The notes under the pieces: model-generated
Databases searched by the model: none
What the model saw: the letters and a program-made list of their open reading frames with translations, nothing else
Told to the model about the DNA's origin: nothing
From: Orlajensenia sp001423545
Lineage (GTDB): Bacteria; Actinomycetota; Actinomycetes; Actinomycetales; Microbacteriaceae
Direction: 5' to 3'
Length of the DNA: 64,000 nt
Assembly: GCA_001423545.1 (NCBI GenBank)
Contig: LMOK01000003.1
Span: 434,001 to 498,000, forward strand
In this document: positions 8,113 to 16,763 of the stretch, one piece after another
How positions within the stretch are numbered: the first letter of the stretch is position 1
Layout of the letters: every line of letters starts with the position of its first letter
Position numbers and translations under genes: made by a program

Positions 8113-8406
8113 ATGAGCCGCGAGATCCGAGTGGAAGACACCGTCATCGAGGCATCCGTCACCCGCATCGAGGCGGCCATCGACGAGATGCAGCGCCTGC
8201 TCGACGACCTCGATCGCCGAGCGGCCGTGCTCCGCACCGAGTGGTCCGGTGAGGCCTCTGACGCCTACGACCGGGCTCACCGCGACTGGGATCGGTCGAT
8301 CCGCATCATGGAGAAGGCCGCCCGCGACGTGTCGGCCGTCGCCCACTCCGGCACGAAGCGCTTCCGCGCCATGGACGAGGCTCACGCGCGCGTCTGGTCG
8401 TTCTGA
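8113..8406 (+). CDS. WXG100-family protein (third copy in locus)
   Basis: 97 residues, the family's normal length, forming a helix-turn-helix hairpin around W-S-G (EWSGEASDAYDRAHRDW). WXG100 proteins are small secreted substrates or partners of type VII secretion systems. A Shine-Dalgarno GAAGGAA lies 6 bases before the ATG. No C-terminal YxxxD/E signal is seen; the protein ends HARVWSF. It closes the 6.1-8.4 kb group and faces the end of eccC, so this group is a separate transcription unit. The CpnT/PPE-like protein upstream is a plausible heterodimer partner. Confidence 0.88.
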   Translation: MSREIRVEDTVIEASVTRIEAAIDEMQRLLDDLDRRAAVLRTEWSGEASDAYDRAHRDWDRSIRIMEKAARDVSAVAHSGTKRFRAMDEAHARVWSF

Positions 8407-8442
8407 CGCGGGACCCGCGGATGCCGTGGCACCCGCGCGGCC

Positions 8443-11400
8443 TCAGCTGTAGCGCGGGGGCACCCAGGCGAGCTGCGCGGCCACGACGCCGCGGCTGCGG
8501 CTGACGATCTGCGCACGACCCGGAACGGCGGGCACGGCCTTGACCTTGCCGATGAGCTGGCCCTCCTCGGGACTTCCACTCAGCAGGATGCCGGTGGTGC
8601 CGAGGTCGGTGAGGCGCTGGATGATCGGGTCGTACGCCGCCCGGCTGGCGCCGCCGGCCCGACGCGTGAGGATCACGTGCAGGCCGAGGTCGCCGGCCTG
8701 CGCGAGCAGTGGCGCGAGCACGGCCAGCGGGTTGCCCTGCGAGGTGGCGACGAGGTCGTAGTCGTCGACGAGGATGAAGCCCTCGGCGCCGGTCCACCAC
8801 GACCTGGCCCGCAGCTGCTCCGGTGAGACGTCGGGGCCCGGGATGCGGCTCTGGAAGAACGCGGCCAGCTCGCCGAGGCCGCCGGACGCCATCTCGTGCG
8901 AGCTCAGGTAGGCGCCGAGGTACTCCTCGGGGATGTCGCCCAGCAGAGCGCGCCGGTAGTCGACGACGAAGATCTTGGCCTCGCTCGGGCCGTAGTGCCG
9001 CATGATCTCGTTGGCGTAGGAGCGCAGCATCGACGACTTGCCCGAGCCGGCGTCGCCGTAGAGGAACAGGTGCGGCTCCTCCGCCGGATCGATGAGGAAC
9101 GGCGCGAGGTCGGCCTCGTCGATGCCGAGCGCGATCTCGCGCGATGCTGTCGATGCGGCAGGCACGAGCGTGCGCAGCTCGTCGAGCGTGATGCTGTCGG
9201 GCAGCAGGCGCAGCTTCGGTCCGGCGGGGCCGGTCCAGGCCGCGCGCACGTGCTCGATGAGGTGGTCGATGCCATCGGCCAGGCTCGCGGATGCCGCGAC
9301 CCCGTCGATGCGCGGCAGGGCAGTGAGCATCTGCAGGGCGGCGGGGTTCAGGCCGCGGCCCGGGATGGCGGTGACGTTGGCCGCGGCCTTGCGGTCGGTC
9401 TCGGAGTCGCTCGGGTCGCCGAGGCGCAGTTCGATGCGGGTACCGATGAGGTCCTTGATGTTGGCCCGGAGCTCGAGCCAGCGGGCCGCCGTGATCACGA
9501 TGTGCACGCCGTAGGTGAGGCCGCGGGCGGCGATGGTCTGGATGCTCGCCTCGAGCGACTCGAACTCGGACCGGAGGGTCCCCCAGCCGTCGATGACCAG
9601 GAACACGTCGCCGTAGCCGTCGTCGACCTGGCCGGCGGCACGCCGCTGCCGGTAGGTGTCGATGGAGTCGATGCCGTTCTGCCGGAAGAACACCTCGCGG
9701 GCGTTGAGGATGCCGGTGACCTCGGCCACGGTGCGGCGCACGACGTCGGGTTCCGACCTGGTGGCGAGTCCGCTCAGGTGCGGGAAGCCCTGCAGGCCCG
9801 AGAAGGCGCCGCCGCCGAAGTCGAGCACGAAGAACTGCACCTCGAGCGGAGTGTTGGTGAGGGCGAGGGCGATCATCGTGGTGCGCGCGAGCGTGCTCTT
9901 GCCGCTGAGCGGCGCACCGACGACGACCGTGTGACCGGCGGCGCCGCCGAGGGAGACCACGAGGTTCTCGCGGCGCTGCTCGAGCGGCACGTCGACGATG
10001 CCGAGCGGCACGGTGAGTGATCCGGCCCCGCGCCAGCGGGCCGACACGAGGCCGAGCGTCGGGTCGACGGCGAGATCGCCGAAGAGCTGGTCGAGCGTCG
10101 CCGGAACCTCGAGCGGCGGCAGCCACACGCGGTGGGCGACAGGGCCGCGTCCCGACATCCGTGCCACGGCGATCTCGAAGGTGCTGCGGGACTCCTCGGG
10201 TTCGATGGCGACGGGGGCGTCGAGTTCGGGTTCGACGGGGGCTGCCGTGTGCACGGCGGCCGCAGTGAACAGTTCGACGGATGCCGCCCCGGAGTCCGAA
10301 CGGCCGGTGTCGACCGAGCGACGACGACGGGGAGGCGGCGCAGACACGTAGGCCGCGCGGAACTGCGTCATCGTCTCGGTGTCGCTCTTGAGGAAGCCGA
10401 CGCCGGGCTGCTGGGGCAGGGTGTAGGCGTCGGGCACCCCGAGGATCGTGCGCGACTCGGCTGCCGAGAAGGTGCGCAGACCGATGCGGTACGAGAGGTA
10501 GGTGTCGAGGCCGCGGAGCTTGCCCTCCTCGAGGCGTTGCGAGGCGAGCAGCAGGTGCACCTGGAGCGAGCGGCCGACACGGCCGATGTTCACGAAGCTC
10601 TCGACGAACTCGGGCTTGGCGGCCAGCAGCTCGGAGAACTCGTCGGCGACGATGAGCAGCGACGGCAGCGGGGGAAGCTCGCTGCGTCCGCCCCGACGGG
10701 CCTTCTCGTAGTCGGAGACGTTGGCGAAGTTCCCCGAGGAGCGCAGCAGCTCTTGGCGGCGCACGATCTCGCCCTGCAGGGCGTCCTGGAAGCGGTCGAC
10801 CAGCGAGATCTCGTCGCCGAGGTTCGTGATGATGGCCGAGACGTGCGGCATGCCCGCCATGCCGGCGAAGGTGGCTCCACCCTTGAAGTCGACGAGCACG
10901 AAGTTGAGCTGCTCGGGCGAGTGCGTGAGTGCGAGAGCCAGCACCAGGGTGCGCAGCACCTCGGACTTTCCGGATCCCGTCGCACCGATCATCACACCGT
11001 GCGGGCCCATGCCCTGCTGGGCCGATTCCTTGATGTCGAGCACGATCGGGGCACCGTTGGTGTCCTGGCCGATGGGCACCCGCAGGCGGTCGCGCTCGAG
11101 GCGGGGCCGCCACGACACGTCGAAGTCGATGTCGCGCACGTCGGGCAACCCGAGCAGGTCGACGAGATCGGCCTGCTTGGCGGTGGAGCGCGTGGCGACG
11201 GCCGTGCTCGTCATGGAGAACATCGGCAGCAGGCGACGGGCCGTGGCCTCGGCCTCCACGATGCTGATGGTGTCGGGGTGGAACGAGCGCGCCGGGATCT
11301 GCAGGGTGAGCAGCTCGGCCCGACCCGGTCGCTCCGCATCGAAGGCTATGCGCAGGGCGTTCTGGTTCTCGAGGTCGCCCCAGCGTGCCGGCAGGTCGAT

Positions 11401-12402
11401 GACGGTGACGCCCGAGGTGCCGTCGCCCGCGAGCAGCACGTCGCTGAGCGGGATGCGCGCACCGTCGGTGACGATGACGACGTGGGGAGTGAGGGGCGTG
11501 GAGCCGTCCCGTGCGAAGCGGGGGCGCTCACGCACGTCGGCGGGCATCAGTGCCGCGAGGTCGGCGACGTTCGAGCCGATCATGCGCGCGGCGCCGAGGG
11601 AGTCGGTCGACTGACGCGAGTGGGTGTGCGGCAGCCACTTGGCCCACTCCCACTGGCCGAGAGCTGCATCCTCGGCAGCGATGACGATCTGCAGGTTGTC
11701 CGGGTCGTGCATGGTCGCGGCGTGCAGCAGCATGGCGCGGGCGAGTCCGCGCGACTCGTTCTCATCGCCGGTGATCTCGATGCGGGCGAAGTCGCGCAGG
11801 GTCACGCCGAGCGGCAGGTCCTTCTGCACCTCGTGGGTGAGCATGAAGCGATGGGCCGCGGATGCCGCCACGGGATCGAGCTGCGCGAGCGGGGGAAGTT
11901 CAGGCGCCTCGAGCGTGATGCACAGCGGCTGGTCGCTGGTGCCGACGCGCACGGCGAGGAAGTCGGCGTCGCCGGGCGAGCGCTCCCAGACGCGGGTGCG
12001 TTCCTCGGCGATGAACGGCAGGGTCGACGGTGCCGGATGCTGCCAGTTGCCGGCCCGGCGCTGCTGCTTCGATGCCACGCGCACCGTGCGTCGCAACTCG
12101 GTGAGGTAGGCGAGGTACTCGCGGCGGGCGGCGAGCGTCGCCGCGGTTCGCTGCGACCGCTGTCGCCATCCGTTCACGGCCACGAAGCCGAGGGAGGAGA
12201 GCAGGAACATGCCGCCGGTGATGAAACCCGTCGGTCCGGTGTTGGAGACGCTCACCATGACGATGGCGCCGATCGAGCCGAGCATCGGCAGCATGGAGCT
12301 GAGCAGCCCGCCGCCGCCGTCGCTCGGGGCGATCTCGGGCGGGGGCTGAACCGTGATGGTGCCGGACGGGACGCGCGGTGGTGCCAGACGTGGACCGCTC
12401 AT
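8443..12402 (-). CDS. eccC: Type VII secretion FtsK/SpoIIIE-type ATPase EccC (EccCa-EccCb fused)
   Basis: 1319-residue motor ATPase of an ESX-like secretion system. An N-terminal Pro-rich tail is followed by two membrane helices (about 35-80, LGSIGAIVMVSV and GGMFLLSSLGFVAVNG). Three FtsK/SpoIIIE ATPase domains follow: D1 with Walker A GATGSGKSE near 473 and Walker B LLIVADEF near 587; D2 with GAPLSGKST near 829; D3 with GDAGSGKSS near 1116 and LVDDYDL. All three P-loops are intact. It is one polypeptide, unlike the split EccCa/EccCb of ESX-1. Its ATG overlaps the TGA of the RDD-FHA gene, making it the last gene of the leftward arm. Confidence 0.95.
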   Translation of the reverse strand: MSGPRLAPPRVPSGTITVQPPPEIAPSDGGGGLLSSMLPMLGSIGAIVMVSVSNTGPTGFITGGMFLLSSLGFVAVNGWRQRSQRTAATLAARREYLAYLTELRRTVRVASKQQRRAGNWQHPAPSTLPFIAEERTRVWERSPGDADFLAVRVGTSDQPLCITLEAPELPPLAQLDPVAASAAHRFMLTHEVQKDLPLGVTLRDFARIEITGDENESRGLARAMLLHAATMHDPDNLQIVIAAEDAALGQWEWAKWLPHTHSRQSTDSLGAARMIGSNVADLAALMPADVRERPRFARDGSTPLTPHVVIVTDGARIPLSDVLLAGDGTSGVTVIDLPARWGDLENQNALRIAFDAERPGRAELLTLQIPARSFHPDTISIVEAEATARRLLPMFSMTSTAVATRSTAKQADLVDLLGLPDVRDIDFDVSWRPRLERDRLRVPIGQDTNGAPIVLDIKESAQQGMGPHGVMIGATGSGKSEVLRTLVLALALTHSPEQLNFVLVDFKGGATFAGMAGMPHVSAIITNLGDEISLVDRFQDALQGEIVRRQELLRSSGNFANVSDYEKARRGGRSELPPLPSLLIVADEFSELLAAKPEFVESFVNIGRVGRSLQVHLLLASQRLEEGKLRGLDTYLSYRIGLRTFSAAESRTILGVPDAYTLPQQPGVGFLKSDTETMTQFRAAYVSAPPPRRRRSVDTGRSDSGAASVELFTAAAVHTAAPVEPELDAPVAIEPEESRSTFEIAVARMSGRGPVAHRVWLPPLEVPATLDQLFGDLAVDPTLGLVSARWRGAGSLTVPLGIVDVPLEQRRENLVVSLGGAAGHTVVVGAPLSGKSTLARTTMIALALTNTPLEVQFFVLDFGGGAFSGLQGFPHLSGLATRSEPDVVRRTVAEVTGILNAREVFFRQNGIDSIDTYRQRRAAGQVDDGYGDVFLVIDGWGTLRSEFESLEASIQTIAARGLTYGVHIVITAARWLELRANIKDLIGTRIELRLGDPSDSETDRKAAANVTAIPGRGLNPAALQMLTALPRIDGVAASASLADGIDHLIEHVRAAWTGPAGPKLRLLPDSITLDELRTLVPAASTASREIALGIDEADLAPFLIDPAEEPHLFLYGDAGSGKSSMLRSYANEIMRHYGPSEAKIFVVDYRRALLGDIPEEYLGAYLSSHEMASGGLGELAAFFQSRIPGPDVSPEQLRARSWWTGAEGFILVDDYDLVATSQGNPLAVLAPLLAQAGDLGLHVILTRRAGGASRAAYDPIIQRLTDLGTTGILLSGSPEEGQLIGKVKAVPAVPGRAQIVSRSRGVVAAQLAWVPPRYS

Positions 12403-13859
12403 CAGGCCTTGTCCGCACTCTCGTGCGCCATGAGGATGCTCACGGTGAAGGTGCGGTTGCCGATGCGCACGCGGTCCCCCTCGTCGAGAAGCACCCGGTT
12501 GCCGGGGAGGAGGGGCGCTGAGGCGGCGTCGTCGCTTCTGATCTCGGTTCCGTTCGTGGAGTTGTTGTCTGTGACCCAGGTGCGCCCGCGCGAGTGCTCG
12601 AGGCGCAGGTGCGTCTTCGAGACCGTCGACTCGGGGTCGCGCACCGAGATGAGCCTGTCGCCCTGGTCCGTGGCCGACGGGTTGCGCCCGAGGTTCACCG
12701 CCACGGGGATGGGCAGCTGCTCGCGCTGGCCGGTGTCGAAGATGAGGAGCAGGGCTCCGGTCTCCGATGCCGAGCCGTCGGCACCCGGAGCCTGATCGAC
12801 GGGCACGGCGGCTGCGCGTCGTCCCGTCGGCGGGGCGACCGATGCCGACTCCGCGACGGATGCCGCAGCCGGGTCGACGGGTGCGGGAGGCCCGGCGGCT
12901 GCCGCTCGCCCGCCCGCACTCTGGGGCTCGGCAGAGGACGCCGGTGCGTCGAGCTGCGGCATCCGCTCGTCTGCGGTTCCACCGCCGGTGGATGCTCCGC
13001 GCACCGAGGCGGACTCGACGGCGATGGGAACAGAGGAGGGCGCGCCCGTGAAGGAGGCGCTGGCGGAGTTCTCGTCGTCCGACACCAACGTGGCCGGAGC
13101 GCGCCGGGTCGAGGTCACGAGCAGGGGCGCCGCGAGCACGATGCCGCGCGAGCCTGCCGGCTCTGCGGCCCGGTTGCGCACCGGAACGGCGACGACGAGA
13201 GTGCGGGCGGCGCGATCGGCCCAGGAGCGGCCGCGTCCGGAGGCGTCCCACGCACTCGACGCGACGACGACCCAGGCGCCCACTCCCGCGGCGAGGAAAC
13301 CGGCACCGGTGATGAACCAGCGGACGAAGCCGCGACCGACGCCGGGCGAGAACGGGCCGTCCTCTCGCGCTGTGCGCAGGCGCAGGGCCGCGTTGCCTGG
13401 GGTGATGCCGGTGCGCGACTCGACGATCCACAGACCGACGGCGAGCTCGATGGCGACGACGGCTCCGAGTACGAGAGTGCCCGTCATCAGCCAGACCACG
13501 GCCGCGATTCCGGCGACGACGGCGACGTCGATGCTGAAGGCGGCGATGCGCCGACCGACCGTCGCCGGGCGCCCGACGAAGGCCGTGCCGAGAGATCCGC
13601 CGATGCGGCGCGGACCGGCCGCTGTCGGCACAGCGGGAGCCGCGACAGCGGGAGTGCCTGCGAGAGCCGCGGATGCCGGTACGACGGCGTCGGTCCGCGC
13701 GTCGATCGGGCCGCCTGCAGTCGGCTGCGGAGCGGCATCCGGCGACGAACCCTCGAGCCCGGGCTGGGGCGCGAGCAGGCCAGGGGGCAGTGCGGGCACG
13801 CCGGAGGGAGGCACTGCCGGAACCCCCGCGCGCCCGGGGAATCCTCCGCGGTCGCTCAT
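12402..13859 (-). CDS. RDD membrane protein with C-terminal FHA domain
   Basis: 485 residues. A Pro/Ala-rich cytoplasmic start leads to an RDD domain at about 95-235 with three membrane helices (RRIAAFSIDVAVVAGIAAVVWLM, GTLVLGAVVAIELAVGLWIV, FITGAGFLAAGVGAWVVV) and the pattern ITPGNAALRLR. A long Ala/Ser/Pro linker ends in an FHA domain at about 395-480 with LGRNPSATDQGD, VSKTHLRLEH and TNGTEI, which should bind phosphothreonine peptides. It lies between EccD-like and EccC with 4-base overlaps on both sides, so it is built into the secretion operon. It may place the ATPase under control of the kinase system encoded at 23-40 kb. Confidence 0.85.
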   Translation of the reverse strand: MSDRGGFPGRAGVPAVPPSGVPALPPGLLAPQPGLEGSSPDAAPQPTAGGPIDARTDAVVPASAALAGTPAVAAPAVPTAAGPRRIGGSLGTAFVGRPATVGRRIAAFSIDVAVVAGIAAVVWLMTGTLVLGAVVAIELAVGLWIVESRTGITPGNAALRLRTAREDGPFSPGVGRGFVRWFITGAGFLAAGVGAWVVVASSAWDASGRGRSWADRAARTLVVAVPVRNRAAEPAGSRGIVLAAPLLVTSTRRAPATLVSDDENSASASFTGAPSSVPIAVESASVRGASTGGGTADERMPQLDAPASSAEPQSAGGRAAAAGPPAPVDPAAASVAESASVAPPTGRRAAAVPVDQAPGADGSASETGALLLIFDTGQREQLPIPVAVNLGRNPSATDQGDRLISVRDPESTVSKTHLRLEHSRGRTWVTDNNSTNGTEIRSDDAASAPLLPGNRVLLDEGDRVRIGNRTFTVSILMAHESADKA

Positions 13860-15220
13860 CCTGCCATCATCCCACGGAGCAGGCTCAGCACATCCGCGTA
13901 GAGCAGCGCGGCGGGCAGGGCGAAGGCGACGGCGATCCACTCGATCACGTCGCCGGTGCGCGACCACGCCAGCGATGAGGCACCGCGCGACGCGGGCACG
14001 ACGATGGCCGCGGCGATCACCGCAGAGAGGAAGAGCCCTGCCGCGATGAGGCTGAGCGCGAGCGGCTCGAGGGTGGTGAGCGCCAGCTGGGCGGCGACGA
14101 CGAGCACGACGGCCGCAGCGGCTCGCGGCATCCAGCGCAGCAGCAGTCCCGTGGTGTGCCTCGGAGTGAGCAGCAGCGAGATCTCGACGCACACGATGAG
14201 CACGATGCCGCCGGTCACGACGAAGGGGTCGCTCCCCCACGGCCGCAGCAGCGCGATCGGGGCGAAGACCGCCGCGATGATGCTGAGCAGCGCGGCCCCG
14301 GCGACGAGACGGGCCGACGATCCGTCGACGACCGCCCGCACGGTCTCCACCCTGACGGCCCCGGGCGACTCGGGGATGGCGCCGCGCACGGTCCACCGGT
14401 TGCCGACGAAGTGCTTGTAGTCGATGAAGTAGCCCTCGGGGAGGTTCACGAGGGTGCTGGGCAGGGCACGCAACGCGAGCGGCACGGCGCCGAGCGAGAT
14501 CGCCGCAGCGGCCGGCTCCTCCCAGTGCAGCAGCAGGGCGAGACCCCACACCGCGGCCAGGACGGCGAGCATGATCGCGACGGTGCCGGCTGCCGCACGC
14601 AGCTCTGCGGATGCCGCCGTCGCCGTGAGCACGGCGCTCAGGACGGCGGCAGCGACGAAACCGGAGGCGACGGCCAGACGGGCACCGTCCTCGAGTCCCG
14701 GCGGCGGCGCGAGGGCACCCGCCGCGAAGGCGAGGGCGAGCGGGGCGAGCAGCGCGACGGCGCCGGCCATGCCGGCTCGGGCACGCGCCGCCCACACCAC
14801 GGCCGTGGTGATGGCGGCCAGTCCGAGCACGATGCTCGTGAGCAGGCGCATGCCGGGATCGACGGAGAGCGCGACGACGGCCGCGAGGGTGAGCGGGGCG
14901 ATGACGGCGAGCATCCACCACGGACTGCCGTGGTCGACCCGCCGCATGCCGGCCTCGCGGGCTGCGCGTGCCGACACCGCGGCATCCGCCCGCAGATCGA
15001 CCACGCTGTAGAGCCCGCCGTCGACGAGATCGATCGCCGGGGTCTCGGGAGCGATCTCGACACCGTCGCGGTCGAGCACGATGTGGCGGCCGTCGCCGAC
15101 GGGCAGACCCCCGGCACGCAGCGCGTCGCCGAGTCTGTCGTCCACCGGGATGGCGATGTCGAAGCGCCCGCTGTCGCTGAGCAGCGCGAGCCGACGGCGT
15201 TCGACGGCGGGAGTGCTCAT
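13856..15220 (-). CDS. EccD-like multi-spanning type VII secretion membrane protein (second EccD)
   Basis: 454 residues. The first ~85 residues look like the ubiquitin-like domain of EccD (RRLALLSDSGRFDIAIPVDDRLGDALR … VDGGLYSVVDLRAD); about ten or eleven hydrophobic helices follow, with a loop at about 255-300 containing VNLPEGYFIDYKHFVG. This is the EccD layout, but the sequence is clearly different from the EccD encoded at 19430-20767. In mycobacterial ESX complexes two EccD copies pack together; here two different genes could supply a heterodimer. The ATG has GGGGGAGA just upstream. It is coupled to the RDD-FHA gene. Confidence 0.75.
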   Translation of the reverse strand: MSTPAVERRRLALLSDSGRFDIAIPVDDRLGDALRAGGLPVGDGRHIVLDRDGVEIAPETPAIDLVDGGLYSVVDLRADAAVSARAAREAGMRRVDHGSPWWMLAVIAPLTLAAVVALSVDPGMRLLTSIVLGLAAITTAVVWAARARAGMAGAVALLAPLALAFAAGALAPPPGLEDGARLAVASGFVAAAVLSAVLTATAASAELRAAAGTVAIMLAVLAAVWGLALLLHWEEPAAAAISLGAVPLALRALPSTLVNLPEGYFIDYKHFVGNRWTVRGAIPESPGAVRVETVRAVVDGSSARLVAGAALLSIIAAVFAPIALLRPWGSDPFVVTGGIVLIVCVEISLLLTPRHTTGLLLRWMPRAAAAVVLVVAAQLALTTLEPLALSLIAAGLFLSAVIAAAIVVPASRGASSLAWSRTGDVIEWIAVAFALPAALLYADVLSLLRGMMAG

Positions 15221-15252
15221 GCGTCTCCCCCTGGTCCTTCGCCGTTCAGCAC

Positions 15253-15276
15253 GTGGGAGCCCGGCGAGGCTCCCAC
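15253..15276 (-). terminator. Perfect 9-bp stem-loop between substrate and EccD-like genes
   Basis: GTGGGAGCC and GGCTCCCAC pair perfectly around a 6-base loop. No T-tract follows. It lies 3' of the Gly-rich substrate gene and just ahead of the EccD-like gene, so it may be an internal terminator, attenuator or processing site. Confidence 0.5.
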
Positions 15277-15323
15277 GCTAGATCCTGCCACCTGCGCGCG
15301 AGTGGTGGCGTGCACGCCGGGCC

Positions 15324-15351
15324 GGTCGTGCGCATCGTCGAGCGCACGACC
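15324..15351 (-). terminator. Perfect 10-bp stem-loop after the Gly-rich substrate gene
   Basis: GGTCGTGCGC and GCGCACGACC pair around an 8-base loop, 9 bases beyond the stop of the Gly-rich gene. With the hairpin at 15253-15276 it makes a tandem pair that could lower transcription into the EccD-like, RDD-FHA and eccC genes. Confidence 0.55.
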
Positions 15352-15360
15352 CGGCTCGCG

Positions 15361-16761
15361 TCAGCCGCGCCCGCCGGCTCCGGCGCCCTTCGACCGGGGG
15401 CCGCTCTCATCGTCGTCGTCGAGGGTGGGGGCGATGTAGCCGCCGAGGCCCTGGCCCTTGGCCTTCTCCTCCGAGGCGCCGCCCTGCTGGCCGGCCGCCA
15501 TCATTCCGGGACGGCCGCCCGCTGCTCCGGATGCTCCACCGGCACGGGCTGCAGCGGAACCGTTGGCACCGTTGGCACCGCCGCCGGCTCCACCGGTCTG
15601 ACCGAGCAGGCCGCCGCTGGATCGAGCACCCGCGGCCGATCCGGCACCGCCGGGGCCGCCCATGACACCCGCTCCGCCGACGCCGCCTGCACCGCTTGCA
15701 CCGCCGAAACCGCCCAGCCCGCCGAGTCCGGCCGCACCGCCACCCGCGAGCTTCGAACCCGCCAGCAGCGCCGCGCCGGCGCCACCGCCGATCGCGGCGG
15801 AACCGAGGGGCGACGGGCCGCCGGAGCCGTTGCCGGCCGATCCGCCCAGACCACCGGGGGTTCCGACGCCGGGTCCACCGCTGCCGCCACCGGGAATGTA
15901 GCCGGGGCCGCCGTCATCGACCGAGGGTGTGGACGGGTCGATTCCGTAGTCCGGCGTCTCGTACACGGGGCCCTCCGGCGCCGGGTCGGACCAGTCGGGA
16001 CCCTCCGTGATCGGGCCGATCGGATCGGTCCCGTTCGGGTCGGTCCCCGTCGAATCGGGTCCGGAGAAGTCGGGCGTGTGGAACACGGAGCCCACATGGC
16101 CGCCGGGGTTCGATCCCGGAGTCGAGCCGCCGCCGGGGTAGCCGCCGCCACCGGGGTAGCCGCCGCCCGGGTAGCCCCCTCCGGGCATGGTCGGGCCCGT
16201 GGGGCCGTCGTCCTTCGGAACGGAGACGTCGGGGAGGCTGATCATCGGCGCATTCCGCAGCGTCGCCTGACTCTTCTGGAGCTCCGCACGGTGCTCCTCC
16301 AGGGTGCCGCCCAGACTCTCGACCTTCTTCTTGGCTGCATCCTCGCGCTGGTTGCCGAGGAAGCCCTCGATGACGTCGAGGGCGGTATCCGAGGCCAGCG
16401 GACCGAGCACGGGGTGCACGACGGTGGATCCCGCCGTCACGGCGGTGCGCCAGAACGGGTCGACGCGCGCCGAGGGGAGATCGGACGACGAGGATGCCGC
16501 CTCCGATCGGGCCGAGTTCGCCCGCGAGACCGTCGTCTCGATCTGGGTGACGGCATCCTGCACGACGGTGAACTTCTTCTTCATCTGAAGGAAGACCTCG
16601 GAGGCGTCATCGGCGGAGGTCCCCTCCCATCCGGGCGACGCGGCGAGATTCGACATGGTGCGCTGCAGCGTCGAGAGTGCGAGTGACAGGGTCTGGATCT
16701 TCTCGATGTTCCAGTCGGTTCCGGCACCGAGGGACGCGAGCTGGTCTTCGTACTTGCCCAT
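15361..16761 (-). CDS. WXG-like protein with long Gly/Pro-rich C-terminal region, candidate T7SS substrate
   Basis: 466 residues. Residues 1-180 are helical with a WXG-like turn (SPGWEGTSADDASEVF) and Lys-rich coiled segments. From about 190 to the end the chain is low-complexity: PGGGYPGGGYPGG repeats, acidic Pro/Thr linkers, then Gly/Ala-rich sequence, closing with an acidic-basic tail (DDDDESGPRSKGAG). This is the layout of PPE/PE-PGRS-like secreted or surface proteins, without homology to them that I can claim. ATG 16761 is chosen because AGGAG sits 7 bases upstream; ATG 16767, which overlaps the mycosin stop, is the alternative. Confidence 0.75.
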   Translation of the reverse strand: MGKYEDQLASLGAGTDWNIEKIQTLSLALSTLQRTMSNLAASPGWEGTSADDASEVFLQMKKKFTVVQDAVTQIETTVSRANSARSEAASSSSDLPSARVDPFWRTAVTAGSTVVHPVLGPLASDTALDVIEGFLGNQREDAAKKKVESLGGTLEEHRAELQKSQATLRNAPMISLPDVSVPKDDGPTGPTMPGGGYPGGGYPGGGGYPGGGSTPGSNPGGHVGSVFHTPDFSGPDSTGTDPNGTDPIGPITEGPDWSDPAPEGPVYETPDYGIDPSTPSVDDGGPGYIPGGGSGGPGVGTPGGLGGSAGNGSGGPSPLGSAAIGGGAGAALLAGSKLAGGGAAGLGGLGGFGGASGAGGVGGAGVMGGPGGAGSAAGARSSGGLLGQTGGAGGGANGANGSAAARAGGASGAAGGRPGMMAAGQQGGASEEKAKGQGLGGYIAPTLDDDDESGPRSKGAGAGGRG

Positions 16762-16763
16762 GG

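Noticed and set aside
10132..12795. An 887-codon plus-strand frame opposite eccC
   Set aside because: Antisense shadow; the minus strand carries three intact ATPase domains.
14156..15439. A 427-codon plus-strand frame opposite the EccD-like gene
   Set aside because: Hydrophilic Gly/Arg/Asp-rich shadow of a membrane protein gene.
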